A stretch of 64,000 nt of DNA from contig NZ_CP028324.1 in NCBI RefSeq assembly GCF_003028855.1, positions 3,348,001-3,412,000 of the forward strand, read 5' to 3'. Under the pieces are notes generated by a model, which made no database searches, was not told the origin of the DNA, and saw only the letters and a list, made by a program, of their open reading frames with translations. Below, piece by piece: positions 45,230 to 54,800 of this stretch. Origin of the DNA: Pseudoduganella armeniaca. Lineage in GTDB: Bacteria; Pseudomonadota; Gammaproteobacteria; Burkholderiales; Burkholderiaceae_D. The position numbers and the translations under genes are program-made. Positions within the stretch are counted from its first letter, which is position 1; the number at the start of each line of letters is the position of its first letter.

Positions 45230-47074
45230 TTGGACCAGTTATTACCGTATTACGAACGGGAGCTGGGATTCTTGCGCCGCTATTCGCGCGAGTTCTCCGA
45301 GCGCTACCCGAAGATCGCCGGCCGCCTCCTGATCGGCGGCGAAGTCTGCGAGGATCCGCACATCGAGCGGATGATCGAGTCGTTCGCGTTGCTGAACTCG
45401 CGCATCGCCAAGCGCCTCGACGACGACTACCCCGAATTCACCGAAGCACTCTTCGAAGTGCTGTATCCGCATTACCTGCGCCCGTTTCCGTCCTGCTCGA
45501 TCGCACGGATGGACTTCGCCAGCGCGGCCGCGCAGCTGACGGCGGCCACCGAGATCCCGCGCGGCACCCAGCTGACCACGCGCCCGGTGCGCGGTGCCGT
45601 CTGCACCTTCCGCACCGCCTACCCCGTCACGATCGCGCCGCTGGAACTGGCGCGCGCCTCGTTCGCCGCCATCATCGACGCGCCGGAAGCGGTGCGCACG
45701 CCACCCAGCGCCACCTCCAGCATCAGCCTGACGATCGCGAGCACCTCGCCGCAGGTCGCGCTGCCGCAACTGGGCCTGGCCAAGCTGCGCCTGTTCATCG
45801 ACGGCGAACCCTCGTTCTGCGCCGCGCTGCGCGACGCGCTGTTCATGCGCGGCGTGTGCGCCTATGCGGAAGCGGACAACAATGGCCGCTGGATCGCGCT
45901 GCCGAAGATCCCCGTGCTGCCGGCCGGCTTCGACGAGGACGAGGCGCTGATCGATTTCTCGGCCCGCTCGCACACGGCCTACCGGCTGCTGACGGAATAT
46001 TTTTCCTTCCCGGAGAAGTTCAACTTCTTCGACATCGACCTGCATGCCCTGGCCGCCGTGCTGCCGTCCGGCGCCCGTTCGATCACGCTGCACCTGGCAC
46101 TGTCCGGCATGCGCACCGACTCCAACACCGCGCGCATCCTGGGCACGCTGTCGACCAATAATGTCCTGCTGGGCTGCACGCCCGTGGTCAACCTGTTCCG
46201 CCAGCGCGGCGAACCGATCCGCCTGACCCATGCGACCGCCAGCTACCCGGTACTGGCCGACGCGCGCCGCGCGTTTGCCTTCGAGGTGCAGTCGATCGAC
46301 TCCGTGAAGCTGGTGCGGCAGACGCCGCAGGGCGAATCGATCCAGGAATTCCGTCCGTTCTACTCGCTCAAGCACGGCCAGACGCCGGAGAAGAACGGCC
46401 ATTACTGGATCGTGCGGCGCGACGACATGGTGGCCGAGAAGAGCCCCGGCTACGAGACCGAGCTGTCGCTGGTGGACATCGATTTCGATCCGGCGGAGGT
46501 CGAGACGGACACGCTGTCGATCGAACTGACCTGCACCAACCGCGACCTGCCGGCGATGCTGAGCTACGGCCTGCGCGGCGGCGACCTGTTCATCGAAGGC
46601 GGCTCCAGCGTGCGCGGCATCAGCTTCCTCAGGAAGCCGACGCCGTCCTACCGCTTCGAGCGCGGCCGCGGCGCCCACTGGCGCCTGATTTCGCACCTGT
46701 CGCTGAACCACCTGTCGCTGACCGACGGCGGTATCGATGCGTTCCGCGAGATGCTCACCCTGTACGATTTGCCGCGCTCACCGGCCTCGCAGCGCCAGAT
46801 CGGCGGCATCATCTCGGTGGCGCACAAGGCCGCCACGGCCTGGTTGCCGGGCAATCCGTTCGCCTGCCTGGTGCGCGGCATCGAAGTGCGCCTGACGATC
46901 GACGAGGAAGCGTTCGTCGGCAGCGGCATCCACGCGTTCGCCCATATCGTCGAGCGCTTCCTGGGCCTGTACGTGCACGCCAACAGCTTCACCCAGCTGG
47001 TCATCGTATCGAACAAAAACGGAGAGGAGCTGTTGCGATGCACCCCGCGAAGCGGCGATTTGAGCCTGCTGTAA
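45230..47074 (+). CDS. tssF: Type VI baseplate protein TssF
   Basis: 614 residues, full length. The N-terminal YYERELGFLRRYSREFSERY, KIAGRLLIGGEVCEDPHIER and the C-terminal FLGLYVHANSFTQLV are classic. The start is a TTG at 45230, which gives the standard MDQLLPYYEREL opening 3 bases after tssE; no ATG fits. The 3' end overlaps tssG by 37 bases, so the two are coupled, in keeping with their fixed stoichiometry in the baseplate wedge. Confidence 0.96.
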   Translation: MDQLLPYYERELGFLRRYSREFSERYPKIAGRLLIGGEVCEDPHIERMIESFALLNSRIAKRLDDDYPEFTEALFEVLYPHYLRPFPSCSIARMDFASAAAQLTAATEIPRGTQLTTRPVRGAVCTFRTAYPVTIAPLELARASFAAIIDAPEAVRTPPSATSSISLTIASTSPQVALPQLGLAKLRLFIDGEPSFCAALRDALFMRGVCAYAEADNNGRWIALPKIPVLPAGFDEDEALIDFSARSHTAYRLLTEYFSFPEKFNFFDIDLHALAAVLPSGARSITLHLALSGMRTDSNTARILGTLSTNNVLLGCTPVVNLFRQRGEPIRLTHATASYPVLADARRAFAFEVQSIDSVKLVRQTPQGESIQEFRPFYSLKHGQTPEKNGHYWIVRRDDMVAEKSPGYETELSLVDIDFDPAEVETDTLSIELTCTNRDLPAMLSYGLRGGDLFIEGGSSVRGISFLRKPTPSYRFERGRGAHWRLISHLSLNHLSLTDGGIDAFREMLTLYDLPRSPASQRQIGGIISVAHKAATAWLPGNPFACLVRGIEVRLTIDEEAFVGSGIHAFAHIVERFLGLYVHANSFTQLVIVSNKNGEELLRCTPRSGDLSLL

Positions 47075-48132
47075 TCGAGCGCCTGTTCGCCGAACCGTAT
47101 CGCTTCGAGTACTTCCAGGCGGTGCGCATGCTGGAGCTGTGGCTGAAGCGCCACGGCACGCCAGGCGAGGGCGCCATCGCCAACTTCCTGCGCTTCCAGA
47201 ACTCCACCTCGCTGAGCTTTCCGCCCAGCGAACTGGAGGCCCTGCAGACGGAGCCGCGCGACCTGCCGACCGACCGCCGCGCGCTGGCGGCGGCGCTGCA
47301 GTCGACCGAGCTGAAATACATCCGCATCACGCCCACCTTCATGGGCTTCCTGGGCAGCAGCGGCACGCTGCCGGCCCATTACACGGAGCGCATTGCCGCG
47401 CACACGCTGTACGAGAAGGACGAGGGGCCGCGCGCCTTCCTCGACACGTTCTCGAACCGCGCCCTGGCGCTGTTCTACGAGGCCTGGCGCAAGTATCGCC
47501 TGGAGCTGAAGTACGAGATCGACGGCAAGGACAACTTCCTGCCGCTGCTGCTGTCGCTGGCCGGGATGGGCAACCACTCGCTGCGGCGGCGCCTGTCCGA
47601 CCACGGCAACGGCGTGCTGGACGAGTCGCTGGCGTACTTCGCCACGGCCGTGCGGCAACGGCCGGCGTCGAGCGTGCAGATAGCGCGCGTGCTGTCCGAG
47701 TACTTCAACCAGACGGTGCGCGCCGAGCAGTTCGTCGGCCACTGGTACGACGTGCCGGCCGAGCAGCAGACCATGCTGGGCATGCGCAACGCCGTGCTGG
47801 GTGCCGGCGCGATGGCGGGTGCGCGCGTGTGGCAGCGCGACCTGCGCCTGCGCCTGGTGATCGGGCCGCTCGACCTGGCCTCGTACGAATCGTTCCTGCC
47901 GGGCGGACGCGCGGCGCACGCGCTGCGCGAAATGCTGACGATGTTTACGGGACTGTCGCTGGAATACGAAGTGCAACTGATCTTGCGCGCCGCCGACGTG
48001 CGCGGCGTGCATCTGAAGGATGATCGTATCGGCGGCAGGTTGGGCTGGGACTGTTTCCTGGTGCCCGACGAAGGGATGAGCCATGCCGCACAGGACCGCG
48101 CCGACGTGCGCTATGAAATTCACGCGCTATAA
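47038..48132 (+). CDS. tssG: Type VI baseplate protein TssG
   Basis: 364 residues. VIERLFAEPYRFEYFQAVRM, YIRITPTFMGFLGSSGTLP and the middle LPLLLSLAGMGNHSLRRRLS fit TssG. It forms wedges with two TssF and TssE. The ATG lies inside the end of tssF, preceded by GGAGAGGAG-like purines. clpV follows 15 bases after the stop. Confidence 0.95.
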   Translation: MHPAKRRFEPAVIERLFAEPYRFEYFQAVRMLELWLKRHGTPGEGAIANFLRFQNSTSLSFPPSELEALQTEPRDLPTDRRALAAALQSTELKYIRITPTFMGFLGSSGTLPAHYTERIAAHTLYEKDEGPRAFLDTFSNRALALFYEAWRKYRLELKYEIDGKDNFLPLLLSLAGMGNHSLRRRLSDHGNGVLDESLAYFATAVRQRPASSVQIARVLSEYFNQTVRAEQFVGHWYDVPAEQQTMLGMRNAVLGAGAMAGARVWQRDLRLRLVIGPLDLASYESFLPGGRAAHALREMLTMFTGLSLEYEVQLILRAADVRGVHLKDDRIGGRLGWDCFLVPDEGMSHAAQDRADVRYEIHAL

Positions 48133-48147
48133 AAAATAGGGAATCAT

Positions 48148-50805
48148 ATGAGCATCAACCTGAAAACGCTGATCGGAAAACTGAACGAGACGAGCCGCAC
48201 GGCGGCCACCCGCGCCGCCAGCATCTGCGTCTCGCTGGGCCACTACGAAGTCGATATCGAGCACCTGTTCCTGGCCCTCCTGGAGCAGCAGAACAGCGAC
48301 TTCGTCATCCTGGCGCGCCAGAACGGCGTCAGCGTCAGCATGCTGGAGGCGGACCTGCAATCGGAAGTGGCGCGCTTCAAGAACGGCAATTCGCGCACGC
48401 CGGTGTTCTCCGAGCGCATGCCGAAGCTGTTCGAGCACGCCTGGCTGATCGCCTCGCTCGACCTGCGCGCCGGCCAGCAGGCGCTGATCCGCAGCGGCCA
48501 CCTGCTGCAGGCGCTGCTGACCGAGCCGGAACTGGCGCAACTGGCCGCGCGCAGCTCCAAGCTGTTCGCCAAGTTCGACCTGGAACAGATCAAGCACAAC
48601 CTGGATAAGGTCACGGCGGGCTCCGTCGAAGCAGTCGCTATCCCGGCCGCGGGCGAGGCGGCGGAAGAGGGCGGCGATCCGGTCGGCGAGCTGCAGCAGA
48701 AGGCCGTCAGCAAGACCCCGGCGCTGGACCAGTTCACCACCAACCTGACGCAGCGCGCGCGCGACGGCAAGGTCGATCCGGTGATCGGCCGCGACCTGGA
48801 GATCCGCCAGGCCATCGACATCCTGATGCGCCGGCGCCAGAACAACCCGATCCTGACCGGCGAAGCCGGCGTCGGCAAGACGGCCGTGGTAGAAGGCCTG
48901 GCCCTGCGCATCGCCCAGGGCGACGTGCCGGAAGTGCTGCGCGGCGTCGAGATCCACACGCTGGACATGGGCCTGCTGCAGGCCGGCGCCAGCGTCAAGG
49001 GCGAGTTCGAGAACCGCCTGAAGAACGTCATCGACGAAGTCAAGAAAAGCCCGCACGCCATCATCCTGTTCATCGACGAGGCGCACACCATGATCGGCGC
49101 CGGCGGCCAGGCCGGCCAGAACGACGCGGCCAACCTGCTGAAACCGGCGCTGGCGCGCGGCGAGCTGCGCACGATCGCCGCCACCACCTGGGGCGAATAC
49201 AAGAAGTACTTCGAGAAGGACGCCGCGCTGGCGCGCCGCTTCCAGGTCGTCAAGGTGGAAGAACCAAGCGAGGAACTGGCCTGCGCCATGCTGCGCGGGA
49301 TGGCGCCATTGATGGAGAAGCACTTCAACGTGCGCGTCTACGACGAGGCGATCACGGAAGCCGTGCGCCTGTCGCACCGCTACATCTCCGGCCGCCAGCT
49401 GCCGGACAAGGCGATCAGCGTGCTCGACACGGCCTGCGCCAAGGTGGCACTGGGCCAGAACGCCACGCCGGCCCTGATCGAGAACCTGGCCCGCAAGCTG
49501 GAGCGGATGGATGCCGAGGCGGCGTCGCTGCAGCGCGAGCAGGCCGGCGGCGGCAGCGCCCACGCGGCGCGCCTGAAGGAGCTGGACGCGGCGCGTAAGG
49601 CGGCGCAGGAAGAGCACACGGCACTGGCCGCGCGCTGGGAGAAGGAAAAGGAGCTCACCGAGAAGATCAAGGCGGCCCGCGTCGTGCTGGAAGGCGGCGG
49701 TGAAGTTGATCCAAGCGTGCGTAAGGACGTCGACGCGCTGCAGGCCGAGCTGCGCGCGCTGCAGGGCGAGACGCCGATGGTGCCGGTGCAGGTGGACGGC
49801 CACGTGGTCGCCGAGATCGTCGCCGGCTGGACCGGCATCCCGCTGGGCAAGATGGTCAAGGACGAGATCAAGACGGTGCTGAACCTGAAGGACCTGCTGC
49901 AGCAGCGCGTGCTGGGCCAGTCGCACGCCATCGAGGCGGTGGCGCAGCGCGTGCGCACGTCGCGCGCCAACCTGGACGATCCGAACAAGCCGAAGGGCGT
50001 GTTCCTGTTCGTCGGCCCGTCCGGCGTCGGCAAGACCGAGACGGCGCTCGCGCTGGCGGACGTACTGTACGGCGGCGAACGCAAGCTGGTCACCATCAAC
50101 ATGAGCGAATACCAGGAAGCGCACAGCGTGTCGGGCCTGAAGGGCTCGCCGCCGGGCTACGTCGGCTACGGCGAAGGCGGCGTGCTGACGGAGGCGGTGC
50201 GCCGCAATCCCTACAGCGTGGTGCTGCTGGACGAAGTGGAGAAAGCCCACCCGGATGTGATGGAGCTGTTCTTCCAGGTGTTCGATAAAGGTGTGATGGA
50301 CGATGCGGAAGGGCGCGAGATCGACTTCAAAAACACCATCATCATCCTGACGTCGAACATCGGCTCGTCGCAGCTGATGCAGGCCTGCCTGAACAAGCCG
50401 GCCGAAGAGCTGCCGGCGCCGGAAGCGCTGGAAGAGCTGGTGCGCCCGGTGCTGATGAAGCAGTTCAAGCCGGCGTTCCTGGGCCGCCTGAAGGTGATCC
50501 CGTACTACCCGATCAGCGACGACGTGCTGGTCAAGATCATCGAGCTGAAGCTGAACAAGATCAAGCAGCGCATCGCCGTCAACCACAAGGCCGAATTCAG
50601 CTACGACGAGGCGCTGGTGGAAGCGGTGCTGGCGCGCTGCACCGAGGTCGACTCGGGCGCCCGCAACGTCGACAACATCCTCAACGGCACCCTGCTGCCG
50701 GAGGTGGCGGAGTCGGTGCTGGCGAAGATGGCGGAAGGTGCGGCGATCGCGAAGATCAAGGTTTCGGCTGGCAAGAATGGGCAGTTCAAGTACACGGTGA
50801 AGTAG
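48148..50805 (+). CDS. clpV: Type VI secretion AAA+ ATPase ClpV (TssH)
   Basis: 885 residues. Clp N domain about 1-160, first AAA+ with Walker A GEAGVGKT near 240 and Walker B ILFIDEAHTM near 310, ClpB-like middle coiled coil about 440-520, second AAA+ with GPSGVGKTE near 623 and VVLLDEVEKAHPDV near 690. ClpV dismantles contracted TssBC sheaths for reuse. It is the last gene of the plus-strand operon and is followed by a strong terminator. Confidence 0.97.
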   Translation: MSINLKTLIGKLNETSRTAATRAASICVSLGHYEVDIEHLFLALLEQQNSDFVILARQNGVSVSMLEADLQSEVARFKNGNSRTPVFSERMPKLFEHAWLIASLDLRAGQQALIRSGHLLQALLTEPELAQLAARSSKLFAKFDLEQIKHNLDKVTAGSVEAVAIPAAGEAAEEGGDPVGELQQKAVSKTPALDQFTTNLTQRARDGKVDPVIGRDLEIRQAIDILMRRRQNNPILTGEAGVGKTAVVEGLALRIAQGDVPEVLRGVEIHTLDMGLLQAGASVKGEFENRLKNVIDEVKKSPHAIILFIDEAHTMIGAGGQAGQNDAANLLKPALARGELRTIAATTWGEYKKYFEKDAALARRFQVVKVEEPSEELACAMLRGMAPLMEKHFNVRVYDEAITEAVRLSHRYISGRQLPDKAISVLDTACAKVALGQNATPALIENLARKLERMDAEAASLQREQAGGGSAHAARLKELDAARKAAQEEHTALAARWEKEKELTEKIKAARVVLEGGGEVDPSVRKDVDALQAELRALQGETPMVPVQVDGHVVAEIVAGWTGIPLGKMVKDEIKTVLNLKDLLQQRVLGQSHAIEAVAQRVRTSRANLDDPNKPKGVFLFVGPSGVGKTETALALADVLYGGERKLVTINMSEYQEAHSVSGLKGSPPGYVGYGEGGVLTEAVRRNPYSVVLLDEVEKAHPDVMELFFQVFDKGVMDDAEGREIDFKNTIIILTSNIGSSQLMQACLNKPAEELPAPEALEELVRPVLMKQFKPAFLGRLKVIPYYPISDDVLVKIIELKLNKIKQRIAVNHKAEFSYDEALVEAVLARCTEVDSGARNVDNILNGTLLPEVAESVLAKMAEGAAIAKIKVSAGKNGQFKYTVK

Positions 50806-50831
50806 AAACAACGGAGCCGTTGTGGCGGGAA

Positions 50832-50862
50832 TGCCGTTCAGTTGAGCCTGAACGGCAATTTT
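50832..50862 (+). terminator. Terminator of the T6SS plus-strand operon
   Basis: A perfect 10-base stem TGCCGTTCAG / CTGAACGGCA with a 6-base loop and ATTTT after it, 27 bases past the clpV stop. From 50863 to 51039 the sequence has lower GC and no gene I can support. Confidence 0.85.
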
Positions 50863-51039
50863 CCCTCCATCGTGACGAACGTTATCAGCGCTGCTTCCCA
50901 CGCTTGGCACTTGGCCAACGAGGTCTGGTTTGCAGGCTGACGAGCGAACCAGCGACCCTACGCTCCCATCCAATACTGGCGCGTGACAACGGGCACCTCG
51001 AGGATATCGCCTAATGGGCCTTGGCAAGGCGGGTGATTG

Positions 51040-51276
51040 CTATCGTGAATGTATCAACTGCAAGATACTTCCGTCATCTTTTGCAATGTGTATCTCAAAG
51101 GTGCCGCCAAGCTGTCGTTTATGCATACCACCTATCACTTGCCAGTACCCGTCGACCTGAGTCACCAAATAGGGCTTCTGACGCTCGGCCGCTTTTTGTC
51201 CATAAATATTTGCAATATATACCTCTGCCAACTCTGCAGCCATCTTTTCGCTATGGACGATATTCGATATTTCCAT
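51040..51276 (-). CDS. NTF2-fold immunity protein (N-terminus probably frameshifted)
   Basis: 78 readable residues. EKMAAELAEVYIANIYGQKA, RQKPYLVTQVDGYWQVIGG and GGTFEIHIAKDDGSILQLIH match the NTF2-fold immunity domain of polymorphic toxin systems. An upstream frame begins at 51416 with an ATGA overlap to the Sel1-like gene (MKGVNIRADGVQCQRIAPAH) and joins this one if one C is restored at 51320-51321, giving about 125 residues. So the RHS, Sel1-like and NTF2-fold genes would form one coupled minus-strand operon. GC is lower than in the T6SS genes. Confidence 0.75.
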   Translation of the reverse strand: MEISNIVHSEKMAAELAEVYIANIYGQKAAERQKPYLVTQVDGYWQVIGGMHKRQLGGTFEIHIAKDDGSILQLIHSR

Positions 51277-51412
51277 TGCCTCGACCTCATTCCAGGTCTG
51301 GTTAACGTCAGTAGAGTCTGGTAGCGAACGTCGGCAATCATGAATTCAAGTAGGGCGTGGGCAGGTGCGATGCGTTGGCACTGCACTCCGTCTGCCCGTA
51401 TATTCACACCCT

Positions 51413-51856
51413 TCATTTTTTTGTTGCACGAATTTCATCTATCAAGAGCTGGGCCTTTTTCTCTCCATTTTGCTTAGCCATCTCCGCCCAATGCAGGGCG
51501 GAAAATGTGTCTGGCTCTTCCCTATTGAGGAGGAGGAATGAAAGATTGTATTGGGCAACGGCATGGCCGGCTTTCGCAGAACATTCCAGCCAGTACTGTT
51601 CTTTTTCGCTATCGAACTCTATAAAAGAATAATATTGGGCGAGCCGAAATGCGGCATCCTTATCGCCTTTCTGCGCACTTTGCGATAGCGCAGCTCTCTC
51701 TTGCTCGCTCAGCCAATAGGTAGTCGCCGTCGATACCGGACGAGAATTTTCTTTATCTTGCATATCTGTGTTTGCCTTAACGAACGCGTAATGGTTAAGT
51801 GTAAGGCCGCCGATAAAACATCGAACAGCGACCCCTTTTAGTAGCATTGTTTTCAT
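51413..51856 (-). CDS. Sel1-repeat protein next to the RHS toxin, candidate immunity protein
   Basis: 147 residues. A hydrophobic N-terminal segment (about 4-24) may be a signal or anchor. Sel1/TPR-like helices follow: SQSAQKGDKDAAFRLAQYYS, WLECSAKAGHAVAQYNLSFL and ALHWAEMAKQNGEKKAQLLI. It starts one base after the RHS stop codon (51858), the usual place for the cognate immunity gene of an RHS tip. Low GC, like the RHS tip. Sel1 proteins are known in toxin-immunity pairs, but the pairing here is inferred. Confidence 0.7.
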   Translation of the reverse strand: MKTMLLKGVAVRCFIGGLTLNHYAFVKANTDMQDKENSRPVSTATTYWLSEQERAALSQSAQKGDKDAAFRLAQYYSFIEFDSEKEQYWLECSAKAGHAVAQYNLSFLLLNREEPDTFSALHWAEMAKQNGEKKAQLLIDEIRATKK

Positions 51857-51857
51857 T

Positions 51858-54800
51858 CTATGGCTCAAATACGTGCCAGGAACCCGGATTGCTCGTATCC
51901 ATCGTGCCATCCGGCTTCATGGCTGCTGGCTTATACCTTCCGTCTGGCCAGATCCACAAATACTGGTCTGGTGCTTTTACGGGGGCTCTCAGTTCCGCCG
52001 CTACCCTCTTCGCATACGAATTTGTCCCCTTCCCAGTATTGCAGGACATTAGTTGCACGGTTTGTCCCTGTTTGTAGTCGGGGTGGTCTTGGATCATTTT
52101 TGCAAGCTCCTTTGGGCTTAGCGACTTTCCAGATGCATCAACCATTACCGACGGATTGCCGTGGCCACCAACCGTGAACACTCCGCCCGGATTCGGAATT
52201 TTCTCCGCAGAGGCTCGAATTGCCTCGTGCGACGGGAACAAGTTGATATCGACGAGCCCGAGCGGATCTACCCCTTTTGAAGGATTGTTTTGTACGTATC
52301 GCCGAGTATGAGGGCCGCCAAGTAAACCGATAGGATCGTGTGACAAATAGCAAGTTGATTCAGGATCGTAGTACCGATAGCGGTTGTAATGCAACCCCGT
52401 CTCCTCATCAAGGTACTGTCCTTGGAACCGGATAGGGTTGCGCACGCCCGCCTTGTGCGCTGCCTTGCTGATCGCCTCTTTCGCCTGGCCCCACGCCTTG
52501 TATTGCGCCGACCAGGCAACCTTGCCCTCGCAATCCGTCAATTCCTGCGGCGTTCCCAGCTGGTCGCATTGATAGAATGTTATCTCATCCTTCCCGAACG
52601 CCTCGGCCTCCAGCTCGTATTGGCCGTTCCATAGCGGATCGAGGCGCAGGTCATACATGCCATTGTTACCAGCCATCAGGGCTTTGACGTTGGTAGTAGG
52701 TGCGAGTCGCAGCGGCTGGCTTCGCGCGGCTTGCACCAGCGGCACGAAGCTGTCACGTTCGTACACATAGTGCACGGTTCGCTCGGCGGGTACATGGCCG
52801 TGGCATACGCTGCTTTCCAACGCCAACGTGTCGCCATCCCAGCCGTATATGGTCCGGGTCGTATTTCGCAAGGTAGTGCCGTCGCTTGCCTGGCTATGCT
52901 TGGCGATACGCCGTCCCATTGGATCATAGGCGAAAGTGGTGATGCCGTACCGGGTGACGGCGCGGGCCATCCGGTTGAACGCATCCCATTCGAACGTGTC
53001 ACGCTGTCCATTTTGGAAGCGCTCGATGAGGTTGCCGCGATTGTCATAGCGATATCTGGTGCCGGCGTATTCCTTCAGAAGGTTGTCCAGCACCTTCGGC
53101 AGCGGCGCGCGAGTAGCAATGCTCTGGTGCTGCTGCGCAGTATTGGGCACCTGGATATTGCCCGCTGGGTCGAACGCGAAGGTCTCATGTCCCATCGCGC
53201 TGTTTGCCGCAAGTAGCCGCCCGACCGGGTCGTAGCGGTATTCGATATGGCCGCGCCGGGTGTCGTCGATGCTCGTCAGTTGACCCGAGCGGTCGTAGCG
53301 GTAGCGCCGCTGGATTGCCGCTTGCATGCCGACCTGAACGTCCGGACGATACTGGTCGGGGCGGAACTCCACGTTCTTCCGGCCCAGCTGTTGCTCGATC
53401 AGGCGCCCGGCCGGGTCATACTTCATCGTTTGCAACAGGCCATTAGCCTGCGTGCGGCTGGTTTCCTGATACAGCGCGTCGCGCTCGAAGGACACGATTT
53501 CCTGCCCATCGAGCAGCAGGCCGTGCACGTGGCCGGCGCCGTAGGTCAACCAGTCGACGCGGTGGCCGTCGGGCCGGGTCGTGCCGATGCGCTGGTTCAG
53601 TTCGTCGTAGCGGTGATGCCAGACTGCCGTGCGTTTGTCGGGGTGGAATGGACCGTGGTAATGCTGGTGTTCGCGTACCCGGTTGCCGGCGGGGTCGTAG
53701 AACCATTGCAACCGGGCGTGTTCGTTCTTCGCGTCGGCCAGCTGGCCGCTGGCGTAATAGGCGAAGGTTTCGATTTGCTCGGGCTGGCCGGGCGCGGCGG
53801 CGCGGCGTTGCATGAGCCTGCCCATGGCATCGAACTCGAGCCGTGTGGTCACGCCGGCTTCGACCGTTTCCGCCAGCACGCCGGTTCCTTCGTGGTAGCG
53901 GTACTCGGTGATCTTGCCATCGAAACCCTGTTCCTGCAGCAGGCGCCCGACCGGGTCGTATTGGAAACGGTAGACGCTGCCGTTTTCGTTTTCCAGCGCG
54001 GACAGCCGGCCCAGTGCGTCCCAGCGGTAGCGCAGGCTGTGGCCCAGCGCGTCGGTGCGCTGCGCGATCCGGCCGGCGGCGGTGTAGCGGTAGGCGGTGG
54101 TGCGCTGCAGGGCGTCGATGTGCGCCAGCAGCCGGCCTTCGGCGTCGTGGCGCAGCTGCTCTTCGGTGCCGTCCGGGTGGATGACGGCTTCGAGCTGGCC
54201 TGGGTGATTGCCGGTTTCTTCGCTGAGCGCCAAGGTCAGCGCTTCAGCGTTGACTGGCGTGTAGCGGTAGCGCGTGATGTTGCCGGCGGCGTCGAAGCTT
54301 TTGATGAGGCGCTTGCGCTCGTCGTATTGCCATTGGGTGCTATGGCCGGAACAGTCCGTGTAGCTGGCGAGCTGGCCGTCCGGCGTGTAGGTCAGTTTCT
54401 TGACGCCGCCCTTGGCATCGGTGACCTCGACGGGGCGGCCGGCCTTGTCGTAGGCGTATTGGGTCTTGTTGCCGAGCGGGTCGATTTCCTCGACCAGATG
54501 GCCTTGCGCATCGTAGTCGCGCTTCCAGGTGCCGCCCTCGGGATCGAGGATGCCCGTGATGAGGTGGTTGGCGTCGTATTCGAAGTGGACCTGGCTGCCA
54601 TCTGCTCGGGTGTGCGTCAGCAGGTTGCCGTGGTCGTCGTAGCGGAAATGTTCGCTGTTGCCGTCGGTGTGGATGTGGCGGATGACGTTCTTCGCATTGT
54701 CGCGGTAGAACCATTCTTCCAGCCCGTCCGGGTAGATGGTGCGGTAGGTGTAGCCGGCGATGTCGTAGTAATAGCGCGTCTCATTGCCCAACGCGTCGGT

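Noticed and set aside
48127..51027. Long minus-strand open frame opposite clpV
   Set aside because: Arg/His/Gln/Ala-rich shadow of a GC-rich gene; clpV carries all AAA+ motifs in the plus frame.
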